From assembly GCA_905160935.1 (NCBI GenBank), contig CAJHZI010000753.1:941001-1005000 (forward strand): DNA of 64,000 nucleotides, in the 5' to 3' direction. The number at the start of each line of letters is the position of its first letter. The first letter of the stretch is position 1. Positions 33,021 through 46,174 of the stretch are shown here, one piece after another. This DNA is from Enchytraeus crypticus (lineage: Eukaryota; Annelida; Clitellata; Enchytraeida; Enchytraeidae). The notes beneath the pieces were generated by a model. The model searched no databases. It was not told the DNA's origin and saw only the letters and a program-made list of their open reading frames with translations. The position numbers and the translations under genes were made by a program.

Positions 33021-34024
33021 TCTAATATATTACTACTGCATTTACGTTCAACTTTCATTTAAACAATCCTGGAGACAGTCGGCAAAAGCCATATTACAGG
33101 ATTTCAGGATAACCAACGCCAGAAATGGCTTGGTTGAGGGAGCGTCCATGCTTGGAATGAAAGGTTGATGAGCGAATATATATGCTTGGAAAGAAAGGGT
33201 TGATGAACCAACATCTATACTCTAGAAATTGCTAAAAAATTTCTTCAATGATTGGAAAAGTTTAAATGTCTATTCGATTCGCGATCCTATCTATAAACTG
33301 GGATTCAAGAGAAGATGATGATGCTGTGAGATCATAATATAAAATGTATAAATCAAAAGCGTTTAATATATTTAATATACATGTATAAGCCGTTAAAGGC
33401 TGTAAAGCCAATATTAAGGTCAATGTTATCTCTCCAAAGTGAATCAGTGTTATAATAGTCAAATTTTTATATAGTACAGGACTTGATTGAGAACAACTCA
33501 ATGAAAAATAATATTCACAGCATATATATCTACACAGTATGCACATTAATTTTGTAAGACACATTTAAAAGTCTTCTAAAGTTGGTTATAACAACTGAAA
33601 GAAGTATCAAATGCCTTAAAAAATTACTAACTGTATGTATAGCAGTATAGGGCGAATTTAATATTAGCATTGTTCTGGTAGCAAGTTATTCAAATATAAT
33701 TTTTTAAGAAATTGCAGAAACGAAACATGCATTAATTACAATGCTATTTTCATTCTTCATAATAATTTTCATATCATGAATTCCAGTGCTGTGTAAAGTA
33801 CACTGAAGTAGACCAACCGTTAACTGCACGTGACGTAAGAAGGGACTGAGCTAGAGCGGAGGGATTAATAGCAATTACCGAAAAGATCTATTGATGACAC
33901 CACTGCTTTAACTTTCGGCAGAAATAATAACAAAAACAATTACAGAGTGTCTCTATAATCCATTATAACATTAAGAACTACGCATAAGCACTGATAATCA
34001 CTCTTATTGGATAAAATAGATAAA

Positions 34025-34205
34025 TAGATCATCGGACCGGCACCGTTTAGGATCTTTTCTTTCTCTTCGGCACATGTTTTTTTTCAGATCGTTTGGGGTG
34101 AAAAGATTTGTGGTGACATGTGGTGGGGGTCGTCCCTGACATCATCCTTGTATGAGGAAACGGACGTTAAACCTTTATTATTGTTATTATTATTATTATT
34201 TATTA
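34025..34205 (+). mobile_element. CR1-like 3' end with a (TTA)n tail
   Basis: GGACCGGCACCGTTTAGGAT, GGTGACATGTGGTGGGGGTC and GAGGAAACGGACGTTAAACC then (TTA)n. Same 3' UTR family as 36310-36500. Confidence 0.85.
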
Positions 34206-34857
34206 ATCGAAATTAAAAACTGCTTAAAGCTATTTAATAACTCTTTAATTGCTGTGCATGCGTTAATTTTTAATTAAATTTACCACGAATTACTCAACTT
34301 AGTATCATCTTTCCTAGTCACTGAAAATTTCTAAACAACTGGAACAGGAAAGAAAGCTCAGAGCTTATATTAACCTGTAACCCTGTAACCAATCTTAATT
34401 AAATAATATTCAATCTAACACTTTTAAGTTATTAACCGACAAAACATCTAACTGATTGAGAAAAACCTACCATCAAATGGAGACCAAAGCAAAGAATTAG
34501 AAATATCCATATTTACTAATTTATAACTAATTATAAATTACGATATATTTTACTATAAAAGTGTCACTGAAACAAAGCCGTTTAAACCGTTTAAACCAAA
34601 TGAACCGTTTACCAGCCACCGTTACACTCAATTAGACCACCCTGATGATACAGTATGAATTGAATAGCCTGGCGGTTTGCAATCATAATCCGTTGATCCT
34701 ATTGGTCCTGAGGCTCCGCCCACACTCATAAGACAGATTCCTGATTGGTTGCAGAAAATGCGGCCATAATAAGTAAGTTTGATTGAAAGTTGACATTCTT
34801 TTGTTTTCCATTGAGATACGCGAAATTATTATTATTAATTTACTAATTAAATTAATT

Positions 34858-34998
34858 ACTGGCTGGAACCAGTGGCGAAGTCGGTAAGCACGACCCCGGA
34901 TCAGTTGATGCGGGCTCAAATCATGGGCTCGCCCGTCACTGACATCGCTTTCGAGTTAGCAAACTGACGTTAACCTTAGCATTTTTAGCTTTTTAATA
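34858..34998 (+). mobile_element. tRNA-derived SINE family B
   Basis: CCAGTGGCGAAGTCGGTAAG (A-box zone), GCGGGCTCAAATCATGGG (B-box), CCCGTCACTGACATCGCTTT and ACTGACGTTAACCTTAGC. Confidence 0.8.
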
Positions 34999-35045
34999 AT
35001 TTTGGCTAATAATCCCGAAATCACTATTATTAAATTTACCCGTAT

Positions 35046-36500
35046 ATGCACTCATCTTCATTCTTTCCCTTCTCTCTCTCTCATTATCAATCTGCCTATA
35101 GAAAACTCCATTCTACTGAAACCGCTCTTCTTCGTATACATAATGATCTTAGCTTGGCCATGAGTAGTAAACAGGTTTCTGCCTTGGTTCTTCTAGACCT
35201 CTCTGCTGCCTTTGATACAATTGACCATGGCATCCTAATAAATAGGCTTAAATCTTGTTTTGGCATATCTAATTCTGCTTTTTCCCTTCTCACATCATGT
35301 CTCTCATGTCGCACACAATCGGTTGTTATGGGTCAACATCGCTCTTCTGAACTACCCCTCCTACGCGGAGTTCCTCAAGGTTCAGTGTTAGGTCCATTGC
35401 TGTTCTCTTTATATATCATTCCTCTTAGCTACCTGCTTGCTCAGTCCTCCATAAATTTTCATTTCTATGCAGACGACACACAACTATATATTTCCTTTTC
35501 TACTCATGATTCCGATCAGAAACTGGCTCATCTCTCATCCATTCTAGACAAGGTTTATTCCTGGTTTTGTGCTAACCGTCTTGCTGTTAATCCCTCCAAA
35601 ACTGAATACCTTTTAATTGGCACTCCTTTGCAAAGAAGTAAAATTACCAATAACTCTGTTAATTTTCAGAATCTTGCTCTTTCACCTTCTCGATCTGCCA
35701 AAGACCTTGGAGTCATATTTGATGAAAACCTTGACTTTAAATCCCATATCTCTTCTGTTTGTCGCGCTTCTTTCTTTCAGATTCGTCAGATTAGGCAAAT
35801 ACGTCCATCCCTTACTAGAAATTCAGCCACTATCCTTGCTAATTCTATATTTTATAGTTCATTCAAAGCTCAACTACTTTAATTCATTATTACATGGGTT
35901 GCCTACTTCTTCTCTCAATCGTTTGCAGCACGTCCAAAATTCTCTTGCACGTGTTGTTTGTCAGTCCTCTTGACTTCAATTTCGCTCTCTTTCTCTTCTT
36001 CGCAGTCTTCACTGGCTCCCTGTTAATCAACGCATAAAATATAAAATAGCTCTATTAACTTTCAAAACTCTGCGATTTGGCAAGCCGTCTTACTTATCTG
36101 AAATTCTTCTTCCCTATCGCCCCTCACGTACACTTCGCTCCACCGATGCCAATCTTCTCTCAGTTCCAAATATTCTCACGTCATTGGGCAAACGTTCATT
36201 TTCTTACGCAGCACCCACAATCTGGAACTTTTACCTGCTAATCTTCGCTCTTGTGTTTCTCTTACAACATTCTCTAGCAAGCTTAAAACTTACCTTTTTC
36301 CACCATAGACATAATCAATCTACCTTGACCATTTTTTGATCACCGGACTGGCTTTCGTTTGGGACCTTACTTCTCCTCAGCACATTTCTTTCGCAGATTG
36401 GTCTGGGGTGAATTGATCTGTAGTGATGTGCTGTTGGGGACGTCCCTGACATCATCCCTGGGTGAGGAAACGGACGTTAAACCTTTATTATTATTATTAC
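35046..36500 (+). mobile_element. CR1-like non-LTR retrotransposon, 5'-truncated, YADD intact
   Basis: 35046-35882 is open and encodes SAYRKLHSTETALL, LLDLSAAFDTIDHGIL, RGVPQGSVLGPLLFSLYI, FHFYADDTQLYI, NPSKTEYLLIG and DLGVIFDENLDF. The frame then breaks near 35880 but homology continues to KRSFSYAAPTIWN at about 36190-36225. The 3' UTR ends ACGGACGTTAAACCTTTATT plus (ATT)n. Best-preserved LINE of the window; still not functional. Confidence 0.9.
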
Positions 36501-37345
36501 TCTAGAATGTCTGAGTGGCTCATTAGTGTGAAGTTCCTAACACCGTAATGATGTGAAACTCCAAATATCCTTATGTCCTGGGATCAGTGGCGGATCCAGG
36601 AATTTTCTAAGTTGGGGGCCGAAATTTTTTTTTGAAAGTGTACACATTTTGTGGTGACGCCCCACCTTCTTCGGGACATGTGACGCAACCAGAAAGATGC
36701 TGTGGGGCCCATTGGGGGAGGGCTCAAAAAAGGAGATTATTTTTCACCTCTGAAGAAACTCAGCGGATCTGGACGCATTGCAAAATTGACCTAATTTTGG
36801 CGTAGGGGTGGGGGCTTAAGTCCCTCCCAGCCTAGGCTGTTTTTTACTTCACTGCTCCGGAACAGTGTTAACATTTTTATTACACCTTTTTTCTTCTTAT
36901 ACAGTGGTCAAAGTCATATTGAGAGCTAGTGAAACGATCAACATTTTTCGGGCGCAATTCCATTATACAGGGCTCCTAAGAAAGCAAATATGGGCCCCTA
37001 ATTTCATATTTGAAAAAAGTGAACTAGTGGAACTGAGTACCCTCGCGGAGCCCCCCCCCCCCCACCCCACCCCCAACCACTGCCTTTACAAGCATATTGA
37101 CACAAAGAAATTGCCATAGAAACAATGAAAATATATTTAGAAAAAATTTCGCCGGGCTTAAGAGGGGGCCCGGGCCCCCTGGATCCCCCTGGATCCGCCA
37201 CTGCCTGGGATCAATTCCCGATAGAGCTGATCAAAGAGTAAAATCTCGGACTGTCGGACATTCACCTTTCAGGTTACGACGATATACCTGATGTCTTGAA
37301 GAGAAACCATTTGGGCTACTGACCTTGACGTTAAACCTACAATTT
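36495..37345 (+). mobile_element. tRNA-SINE family D copy interrupted by a MITE
   Basis: 36495-36584 has an A-box-like GAGTGGCTCATTAGTG and the start of a B-box; 37204-37345 continues CCTGGGATCAATTCCCG and GATGTCTTGAAGAGAAACC. Removing 36585-37211 restores GGGATCAATTCCC, a plain tRNA-type B-box. Confidence 0.75.
36585..37203. mobile_element. hAT-like MITE, 619 bp, with 8-bp target duplication
   Basis: The ends CAGTGGCGGATCCAGG and CCTGGATCCGCCACTG are inverted repeats. The direct repeat CCTGGGAT flanks it at 36577-36584 and 37204-37211. An 8-bp duplication with a CAG..CTG terminus fits hAT. It has no transposase frame. Confidence 0.9.
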
Positions 37346-37777
37346 AAAAAGACTAATTTTTTATAGTAATTAAGTTATTTCTGTTATCCGGGACGATTGG
37401 AAGCTCAATTCATGAATCTGTTTTTTGTTTCAAAAATGATCAGCTAATGTAAAATCTAGCTAACTGTTACTAACATGCCACATAGTGAAAGTGTTTCGAG
37501 AGATGCAAAATTACATATATGGCCTACTATTCGCAGTAATCTTGGTATTTTGTCGATGATCACACGTTAAAGAATTTGTGGCTTATATTTTGGGCTTAAT
37601 TCAAATTTTACACGACTTTCTCCCCCCCCCCATGTTCCACTGTCCCACATCTCTTAAGAATCATTTAAAAATGCTAATAAATTTAATAAGCTAGTTACAT
37701 GTGCATTTATTAAATGATAGCAAATCTAAAAAAGGCTAACGATTCATCAAAATAATTATTAATTAATTTGGCTATTA

Positions 37778-38021
37778 CAGGGGCGGATCCAGAAACTCTT
37801 TCGGGGGGAGAAATATTTTTAAATACATTTTTAAATCATGCAACTGATTTGTTAGCTTTTGAATAACTGAAATGATCGACTCTGATCGTCACCCCCTTGG
37901 ACCCTAACAGACCATTGGTAAACGTCATTTTAAAATTCCATTCCGTTAATATATGACACAATTTTGAAGTTAAAAATACACAAATATTTCGGGGGGCCTA
38001 GGCCCCCTGGATGCGCCACTG
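37778..38021. mobile_element. Short hAT-like MITE of the same family
   Basis: CAGGGGCGGATCCAGA at the left and CCCCCTGGATGCGCCACTG at the right. Flanking 8-mers do not match well, so the duplication has decayed. Confidence 0.7.
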
Positions 38022-38048
38022 AATTACTATAATTAATTCAAATTCATC

Positions 38049-38230
38049 TTATATATATATATATATATATATATAGGCCTATACATAAAAAGCTGGTAAA
38101 GCTAAGGTTAACGTCAGTTTCCTCACTCGAAAGCAATGTCAGTGACGGGCGAGCCCTGGATTTGAACCCGTACATACCGATCCGCGGTCGAGTGTCAAAC
38201 CGACTTCGTCACTGGCTCCAGCCAGCGGCT
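38049..38230 (-). mobile_element. tRNA-derived SINE family B with adjoining (TA)n
   Basis: GTCAGTTTCCTCACTCGAAA, GACGGGCGAGCCCTGGATTT, GAACCCG and CACTGGCTCCAGCCAGCGG; a (TA)n tract (38049-38076) joins its 3' end. Confidence 0.8.
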
Positions 38231-39084
38231 ACATCTATATAGGCCTTACATATATACAGGTGAGACTTGAAAGTCTTACTTATTTTGCTTGCAAAATCTG
38301 CCTACAAAATCCCATAGAGATTTTGAAATTATGCGCATATTAACAACTTACTGAAGCTCTAATGGGTATTGTAATCAAATGTCATATGTAGGCTATTGAT
38401 TGCTATTTATCTAATATAATACAGTATATTTGTCCACTTTGGGTCAGATCGAGATGAGGCTTGAAGTTATTGAATAGTGCTGTTAAAAGTCAATAATGTC
38501 AAAATTGAATATGATGAAGATGACGATGATGATAACAATGGTGGAACGCCATAAAAATGTTTATGCCGCTATTTATGTTTATGCCGCTATTTAAGTCACA
38601 ATACGTACAAAATTTATACAATAAAGCAATAAGTCAAAGTTTGCTTTAACAGGTCAAAATATGGCTATCATTGGTCTTTACCAGTCAAAATACAGATAAA
38701 TTTATCCGAAATTCATCACAACAAAAAGAGAAAATATTTTCGCTATTTTTATTTTTACTTTCATTGAATTCGAACAATTACCTTTTTACTACAAGGATCC
38801 TTTACTGAAGTTGAAATATATTAGAAGAAAGACTCAATCCCTTTTGCTGCTCAGTGCTCACAAACGCTAAAGTTTCTCCATCGACGTATGGCAAAACAGC
38901 CATGCCACCTACGGCGGTGTTGCCAGAATCTTGGAATAAAATTTGCTGACATTCTCTCTCGAATAACGTTGAAAAATGTCTTGTACGTCATTTCAATAGT
39001 GTACAAGTAGATAACTAAATATAAAAGTTAGAATAGAAATATTCAATATGTATATAAAACCCATTTTTATATACTATAGTAGTT

Positions 39085-39522
39085 GTGGGTATTAACAAAA
39101 ACTTTAGAAAATGAAATAGATGTATTTCACAGAAAAATACTAAGAAATCTATTAAATATATACTATGCCTTCATAATCAAAAATGAAGAAATATATGAAA
39201 GGACTTAAAGAAACTCCTTGGAGTGAAATCATAAGATAAAAAGGTTAAGTTGGAGAGGACATATGATAAGGTTATGCCTACCCGAAAACAAACCAATAGG
39301 GTAAGCTCTTAAACATACAGTAGATTAACAAGTAATAAATTAAGGATAGGTAGGGGAAAATAAGCATAATTTAATAAGAAAATATAATAAAGATTTAAGT
39401 TTAATAGATACTACATTTAATCTTGCGGGTGGTGATATATATGATCTCGCTATGGATCGTGAATGGTGGAGGAGGAAGGTTGCAAGAGACTACTCTAGTG
39501 TACACAAGGAGACGCCATAGAG
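39085..39522 (+). mobile_element. LINE C-terminal relic
   Basis: Broken frames give KNEEIYERT, KRLSWRGHMIRL, NKHNLIRKYNKDLSLIDTT and DREWWRRKVARDYSSVHKET. This end matches the tandem-array unit at 31150-32515. Confidence 0.7.
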
Positions 39523-40011
39523 TTGTATATACTTCAAAAGTGTAATCAAATGGTTGAATTAAACCTCATTGGCAAAGCACGGAGTAAGTCACTGGCAAAG
39601 TACGGAGTAGGTCATTGGCAAAGTTAGGGCTAGTGGGCCTCCGCCCTATAAACGGGGGAATAGTTAGGCGTACATGTAGATTAAAACCATAGAGTTGATT
39701 CAAACTGTGAACTGTGAAATTCCTGCCTTTTGAGGTGAGTTCGTGGCAGTTAAGCTCTCTTCAATATATAGGATAGTCAATTAGGTCACAGTTAGTCACA
39801 GTTGTCTAAAGTTATATCCTATAGACGGATGCATACCCTCCACATATCCTGAGAGACATATCTCTCTTCCCATATATGATGGACCGAGGCATAGGATTCA
39901 GTTTTCACATGGCATCGAGATCGCTGAACTGTTTGAGATCGCTCAGTGGTTCCAGTTGATGGCACGGGCAGATAGTAGATACATGCTGAATTCTCTAATA
40001 TTGCACCTTAA

Positions 40012-40345
40012 AGTGCTGAGCCGGTGGCTTATTGGCAAGTTATTCGACAGCGGATCAGTAAGTGCTGGGTTAAAATCCAGTGCACTCCCCGTCACTGACA
40101 TGCTATTCGAGCAGGAAACTGACGTTACAATTGACTTTAGCTCTATTTAAGATGTTTGATTATGTTAAGATATTTGAATATGTGTAATACGTATTTATCA
40201 TGGAGAACTGGATCATCACTCAGTCTAGTCTGACTGCTGCTTTGATTGGTCAGTCAGCTGGTCAACAACGGCGATGGTCGGGTTCGACGTCTTGAAGAGA
40301 ATCCCTTCGGGCTTCTAACCTTGTCGTAAAAAGATTAAACTTACG
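40012..40345 (+). mobile_element. SINE family B copy followed by a family D fragment
   Basis: 40012-40150: GGTGGCTTATTGGCAAG (A-box), GCTGGGTTAAAATCCAG (B-box), CCCGTCACTGACATGCTATT. 40205-40345: GACTGCTGCTTTGATTGGTC, GTTCGACGTCTTGAAGAGAA, CCCTTCGGGCTTCTAACCTT. Confidence 0.75.
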
Positions 40346-40379
40346 AACTGAATGAACTCCCAACGCTGCTGTTTATTGG

Positions 40380-40460
40380 CGAGTTGAAACCGTCTGAAAG
40401 CAGCATCGGCGACAGGAAGAGTTTACATTTTGGCGCCCAGCGTGATAAATTACGTGATAA
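40380..40460 (+). mobile_element. Possible LTR-retrotransposon primer-binding-site remnant
   Basis: TTACATTTTGGCGCCCAGCG resembles an LTR end (..ACA) followed by a primer site of the TGGCGCCCAACGT type found in Ty3/Gypsy-like elements. No gag or pol frame follows. Confidence 0.3.
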
Positions 40461-40872
40461 ATTAAATCAGAAAGTAGCCCCAGGCATGTTTTCGTGCCGG
40501 AGTGGGTCTGTCCCACTAGTGTTACGGGTTTACCCGATCAATAGAATATTGGCTAATCAGTCACCATCGCGAAATTGTCTTCGGCTGCTAAAGGAATTAA
40601 CTCGACAGTTAAATTCCTAAAAATATGGCTTTCTAAAATGAGTGCACCATCGATCAACTTAGTGAAGAGTTGAACATTCGCTGTAATTACAGTCTCCGTG
40701 TGTCTTAATCGAGTTAAGGTCAATCGGGTTAGATTAAGTAGAATGCCAAGAAATCTATAACGATCCATGAGGGATCTTGATGGCGTGGTGCGATCATTTA
40801 AAAAATTGAAATCTGATGTATAGAGCAGAGCGGAAAGACTTGATTTTCAGAATATTGTCTGCTTTGAATATT

Positions 40873-40876
<4 letters not shown>

Positions 40877-40925
<49 letters not shown>

Positions 40926-40995
40926 TAGTGCACTGCTATTGAAAGGTCCATGGCATATAACTCCTCCACAAATACATATAATGGCATATGTTTGT
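40877..40995 (-). mobile_element. (TA)n tract joined to a (GA)-family LINE stub
   Basis: The minus strand has TGTGGAGGAGTTATATGCCA, then GGACCTTTCAATAGCAGTGC and ACTAAG, then (TA)n at 40877-40923 instead of (GA)n. Confidence 0.7.
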
Positions 40996-42027
40996 GATCA
41001 TCGATCATTTACTGATGCTACAGTGAATGAGTGAACGGCTCTTTGAATGGACATGGATTTGTTTCAGTACATTTCTATACTGTGTCATATAGAGGTGTGA
41101 ATAAATGTAGATCGGACAAACATTTACTGATATGGAGCGGTGATTTCATGCTGTACTGTGTAAACTGTGAAGGGGATCCGATTTAATGGTTTGCCAAGTA
41201 GTTACACTAAATTCACACTCCATTTCACCACTGTCCCTTCCCGCCTCCTGTATACGAACTGTGACTTCTGATTCCATTCCAGAATTATTTCATATAAATG
41301 ATCAATAGATCCATTGAAGGTCTGTTCTGTAATCGACTTAAACTGTGCAACGGGTGGAAGTGCCAAGTGGCACTAGTGCAAATATTGGAAATGTTACGGA
41401 TTAGGTGATAGCCGGTTATACACACATGACACTAATCTCTTTGGCAAAGATAGCAGATAGGAATCGAATGCAAAGATGAGAATCGAACTGCAGACAGCTG
41501 AAGTTATGTAAAATTTAATAATATTACTAATAATATTAACGGCTTTATGCATAGTACTAATGATATATGTCTGCACGTATACAAATTGCAATTCGGAAAA
41601 ATTTCTCAAATAATGATGTAGGCCTACACAAGTAACTGTCACAGAAAAGACATTAAGTTTCAAGCAGTACAATATCTAACAATTTAAATTTCATCTGTTT
41701 TGTATATTATCTGCTATGCTATTTTTGTAATTCAACATTTTTAACAATTATCATGTTTACTAAATTTAACAATTTTGACTTTTATTTGTTTTGTGAATTT
41801 TTGAGCACTGGACTTTGATATTTTGAGGGATGCGATTTTGAAAAGAATTGGATATTTCAGGGTTTATGTCTTTTTCAATAGATCGGGACATAGAAGCATA
41901 TACTCTTTGCTACTTAGTTTAATGTTCGATAAAGCCCGTATGGTGATGAAATGCAGCGACTATGCCCCTACTAAAGAGAATATAGAGGCTTTACATATAG
42001 GCCTCTATCATATATGCGATTTTTATA

Positions 42028-42185
42028 ACGATAATAATAATAATAACAATAATAATAATAATAAAGGTTTAACGTCCGTTTCCTCATCCAGGGATGATGT
42101 TAGGGACGTCCCCACAGCATACATCACTACAGATCAATGCATCCAGACCACTCTGCAAATGACATGTGCTGAGAAGAAATAAGGT
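42028..42185 (-). mobile_element. CR1-like 3' end with (AAT)n tail
   Basis: (AAT)n at 42028-42063, then AAAGGTTTAACGTCCGTTTC, CTCATCCAGGGATGATGTTA and GGGACGTCCCCACAGC. Reverse orientation of the copy at 35046. Confidence 0.85.
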
Positions 42186-42850
42186 CCTAAACCTTATTTT
42201 TATTGCATAGCCTATAGATTGCCTTGTGCATGACTGATGATATGTTATGAGCTAAGAAACAGAGAGTATTGGAGAAGGTGTATTCGTATTCCGACCCTAT
42301 CTAGACTTCGATTCAGAGGAAGATGATGTTGATGCATGCTTTGCTTGATTTGCATTGATACCATGATGTAGAGAGATCCTTATATTTTGATAGCTAGGTA
42401 TGCATAACCTACACTAATATTTTACATTTATGCTACGCTGTTGCTAGTTATGGCCAAGTTTAACTTAGTTTCCTCTCTAAAAGATATTTAGTAACGGAGC
42501 GGGAAGTTGAGCTGAATGTATACATGGTGCGCCACCTGTTGATCCGCGTCAGACACGTAGTCGATCAAAGCTAGTGACTAGGTCGATTTAGAGGTTATCA
42601 TTTCTTAGCGTCAACGATATACACTACACTGATGAAGTCACACTATCCAAATTTCAATTTCTGCTGATTGTAACTCAGCTGGAATCCGTACAAATGTAGA
42701 AGATTTCAAAGGTTATATATGTCGTCAACATGTATAGACGATCGCACTATAATGAGTGTGGTCAACACAAATTTGTAATTATCATTTTATTATTACTGAA
42801 TTCATTAGAATTTTTGCTATTTTTCGCTTTACTACCTCTTTCTTCGTTGC

Positions 42851-43516
42851 CAGTGGCGGATCCAGGGGAGCCTCCGCCGAAAAAAAAAATTGTAAACTAT
42901 ATTTTCATTGTTTCTATGGCATTTGCGATGTGTAAATGTATTTTAGTAATGGTGGGGTATGAGCGGGAACTCAGTTCCAATAGCTCGATTTTTTTCTAGG
43001 ATATACTAGGAGCCCTGTATAGTGGAAGGGGGCCCGAAATGTTGACCGTTTCACTAGCTCTCAATTTTCACTTGAACCTTTTGCATCAGAGGAAAAAGGG
43101 TATAAGTAAAAAATGTGAACTCTGTCCCGTAGCAGTGGTGCAAAGAGCCTTGGTTGGGAGGTGCTTAAGGCCCCCCCCCTACCACCAGAAATAAATAACT
43201 TTTGCAATTTTTATCGAGATCTGCAGAGTTTCTTCAGAGGTGAAAAAATTAACCTACTTTTTCTAAAACAAATGTAGAATTTTAGGTTTTCCCCTGACTT
43301 TAGTACGGGTATGAGCGAGGGGTGGGGTAAACTATGGGGATACACTCAATCTATGAGACGAACGAAGTAGTGAACAAATTTTTAGCCCCCCTCCCTAAAA
43401 CAATTTGTCTGGTTGCGTAACTTGTCCTGAAGAAGGCGGGGCGTAAGCAAAAAATGTGTACACTCTCAAAAAAAATTTTCGGGCCCCCCCATAAAAAATT
43501 CCTGGATCCGCCCCTG
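42851..43516. mobile_element. hAT-like MITE, 666 bp, with 8-bp target duplication
   Basis: CAGTGGCGGATCCAGG at the left, CCTGGATCCGCCCCTG at the right; TTCGTTGC flanks it at 42843-42850 and 43517-43524. The interior shares C- and G-run segments and TTTCTTCAGAGGTGAAAAA with 36585-37203 in the opposite orientation. Confidence 0.9.
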
Positions 43517-44089
43517 TTCGTTGCTTTCTTAAAATTCAAGAAAATGACGAAAAACACAAAACAAGAAATATAATTAATGCAGGTGCAGTAAACGTGAGCG
43601 GTATGTCATGCGAAATTGGACGATTCGACAAACTCCAACTGAATGTTCAAGCGACTTTAATCTATTGAGCCTAGCAGAGACCGATTTTGATTTCACAAAA
43701 TTATTTGCAAGAAATTGTGTAGCGATAGAAATGTACATGTATTACCATAGAAGAAAAACACAATGCAATTAGAATGCCACATTCACTGATGACAACATCG
43801 AGCCCTACATATAGAGATAAAATAAATTCAATATGTAAGTAAATGTTTTGTCCTTGAATCGGAGCCAAAACTAAATCCTCAAAAAATATATAAAAAATAA
43901 ATCCTCAAAACTCTGCATGTCCGATCAAATTTTACAGTATTTGTTCTTTTTCATTGAATTTTAACAAATCTTTTAAAATTCACTATTCATACTTTCCAAA
44001 CCGGTTTAACTAATAACTAATAACACATTTAAGGTACGGAGGAAGTGCAGAAACATTTAGTGATGGTATATGATACTGAAATGAAGTTA

Positions 44090-44225
44090 AAAGGCTAAGA
44101 CAAAGCGAGTTTTAACGGCAGTTTACATCTCGATAACATGTCAGTGACGGGAAGAGCACTGGATTTGAACCCTCCATCTACTGATCTGCTGTCGCGTAAT
44201 ATGCCCACAAGACACCAGCTCATTT
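44090..44225 (-). mobile_element. tRNA-derived SINE family B, worn copy
   Basis: GTCAGTGACGGGAAGAGCAC, GGATTTGAACC and CTGATCTGCTGTCGCGT. 44525-46080 has no other recognisable feature. Confidence 0.65.
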
Positions 44226-46108
44226 CAATGTGAAACTCGTAATAGTTCAGTTAACAGTTTTTAAATTATATTTACATTTTAATATTAGCATTTACTTATT
44301 TATATTTTACATTTACATATTTAATATTTACAGTTTCATTCTTTTAACATTTTAATATTTACATATTTATTTGTACATAGAAAATTCTAAACAGACAGTT
44401 AAGCGCGTGATATATTATCGTGAAATATTAACTGATCGATATCAGTTAAAATGAATGCATATCAGTTAATAATATCTCGAACCTCTAGTTAAACTAAGAT
44501 GTAAGAGAAGATGATGATGATTAACTGATCGAAGCAAAACTTAATTAAAATTTTCTGTACCACAATACCGCCTCAGCAATTCTGGGTCTTGCAAACATGT
44601 ACTTGCGTCTTCATCAAACTCAATAAAAACAGAAAGAGCAGATGTAAAGATTTTGTCTCAACAGGACTATAGTAGTTATCATATCTTACAAGTGGAGTAC
44701 AAGTTATCCGAGATGAGAATTTTATAATAAGCTGACGACTGCTGGGGTTCAATCATAAATAAGTTACTAAAATAGTGTACGCCTACAAGAGACAATATCG
44801 ACATACTATATACACTGAATAAGTTTTATAACAGCGAAGTACATTCGTTTCCCATAAGGAACACTTAAAATAAAAGACCAGTCATATCAATTTAAGCTGC
44901 TTTCTTATTTACCGGTCCGACGTCCTGGACTATATTTTATACATTTACATACAAATAACTTATTCAATAACAATTCATCATAACATTCTTTAATATATTG
45001 ACGATACATACTGAATTGTGCGAAATAATGGAACTAAATAAATTAAGAAATTAAATTTAGAATTAATAACCGGTATAAAACTCAAGGCAAAGTCTAGATA
45101 TGTATATAACAATCGATATAAAGAGTAAGGAGATAAGAAACAAGAGACTTAGAATTCTAGAACAGGTTGTGGTTCGACCCCCACTCCGATTTTCTGGACA
45201 ATGTTAAAAAATTGAAATGTTTTAGAAATTCATGTAAAATTTGATTTAAATTTTAAAAACCTTCTATCCCCCCAATAACATATTTGGAGAATTCTAGCAT
45301 ATCCTAACAGTCGAATAATTTAAACGCGATATAAATCAACGATGCAAACATGGATAATTTGAGCATAATTACAATAATGGTTTCATTTAACGCTGGTTCA
45401 ACATAGGTATTAGCTAGACAAGTTAAACATCATACCGTATTCACAACTTCTAAATTATCACTGCTACCATAGCAAATGTATAATGGCATATACAGTAGGT
45501 TTACATATATATAAAACCAGATGAATCTACTATTTCCATTTTGCGAAAGACCTGATGCTAAACTGATGCTATCTGTCAGCAATGTACAATAAACAGAGGA
45601 CAAAATAATTATAGTTAAATTAATTTTATTACTCAATCAATTAAAAAAATTTTAACTGCTGTTTCTCAAAACAGTAAGCTCAAAGTCACAATTCAAGTTT
45701 ATCTTGGCATCAGAACCTATAGATGAAACCAGTCGATGACTCCTCCCATTGACAGAACGAATTACCTAAATAATAGTCTAATGCAAAAATACAATAATTT
45801 TACTACTTCAAGATTTCTTTAATAATTATATAATTTCAGTGAAAGTGTAGACCAGCCTTAATCAAGTTAGTTAATTGTGCAACAGCTGCCGTAGAAAAGT
45901 AAGTTAAATAACAACAGAATTATCGTATAGGAAAACAGAAAAACTAGCCTCAATCTACTAGTAGTGAAGCTTCGAAGATTCTTATGCAATAGTTGAGCAA
46001 ACGTTTTGTCACAGGACAAGACATTTCATTAGAATTACAACAGTAAAACCAGACATGCACAAGAAATACTAAATTTGATTGCTAACAAGCTTCGCAATAA
46101 CTATATAT

Positions 46109-46110
<2 letters not shown>

Positions 46111-46174
<64 letters not shown>
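46111..46174. repeat. (TA)n microsatellite
   Basis: Pure AT tract. Confidence 0.95.

Noticed and set aside
37004..37201. Gly/Pro-rich open frame
   Set aside because: It lies in the G- and C-run end of the hAT-like MITE and has no homologous domain.
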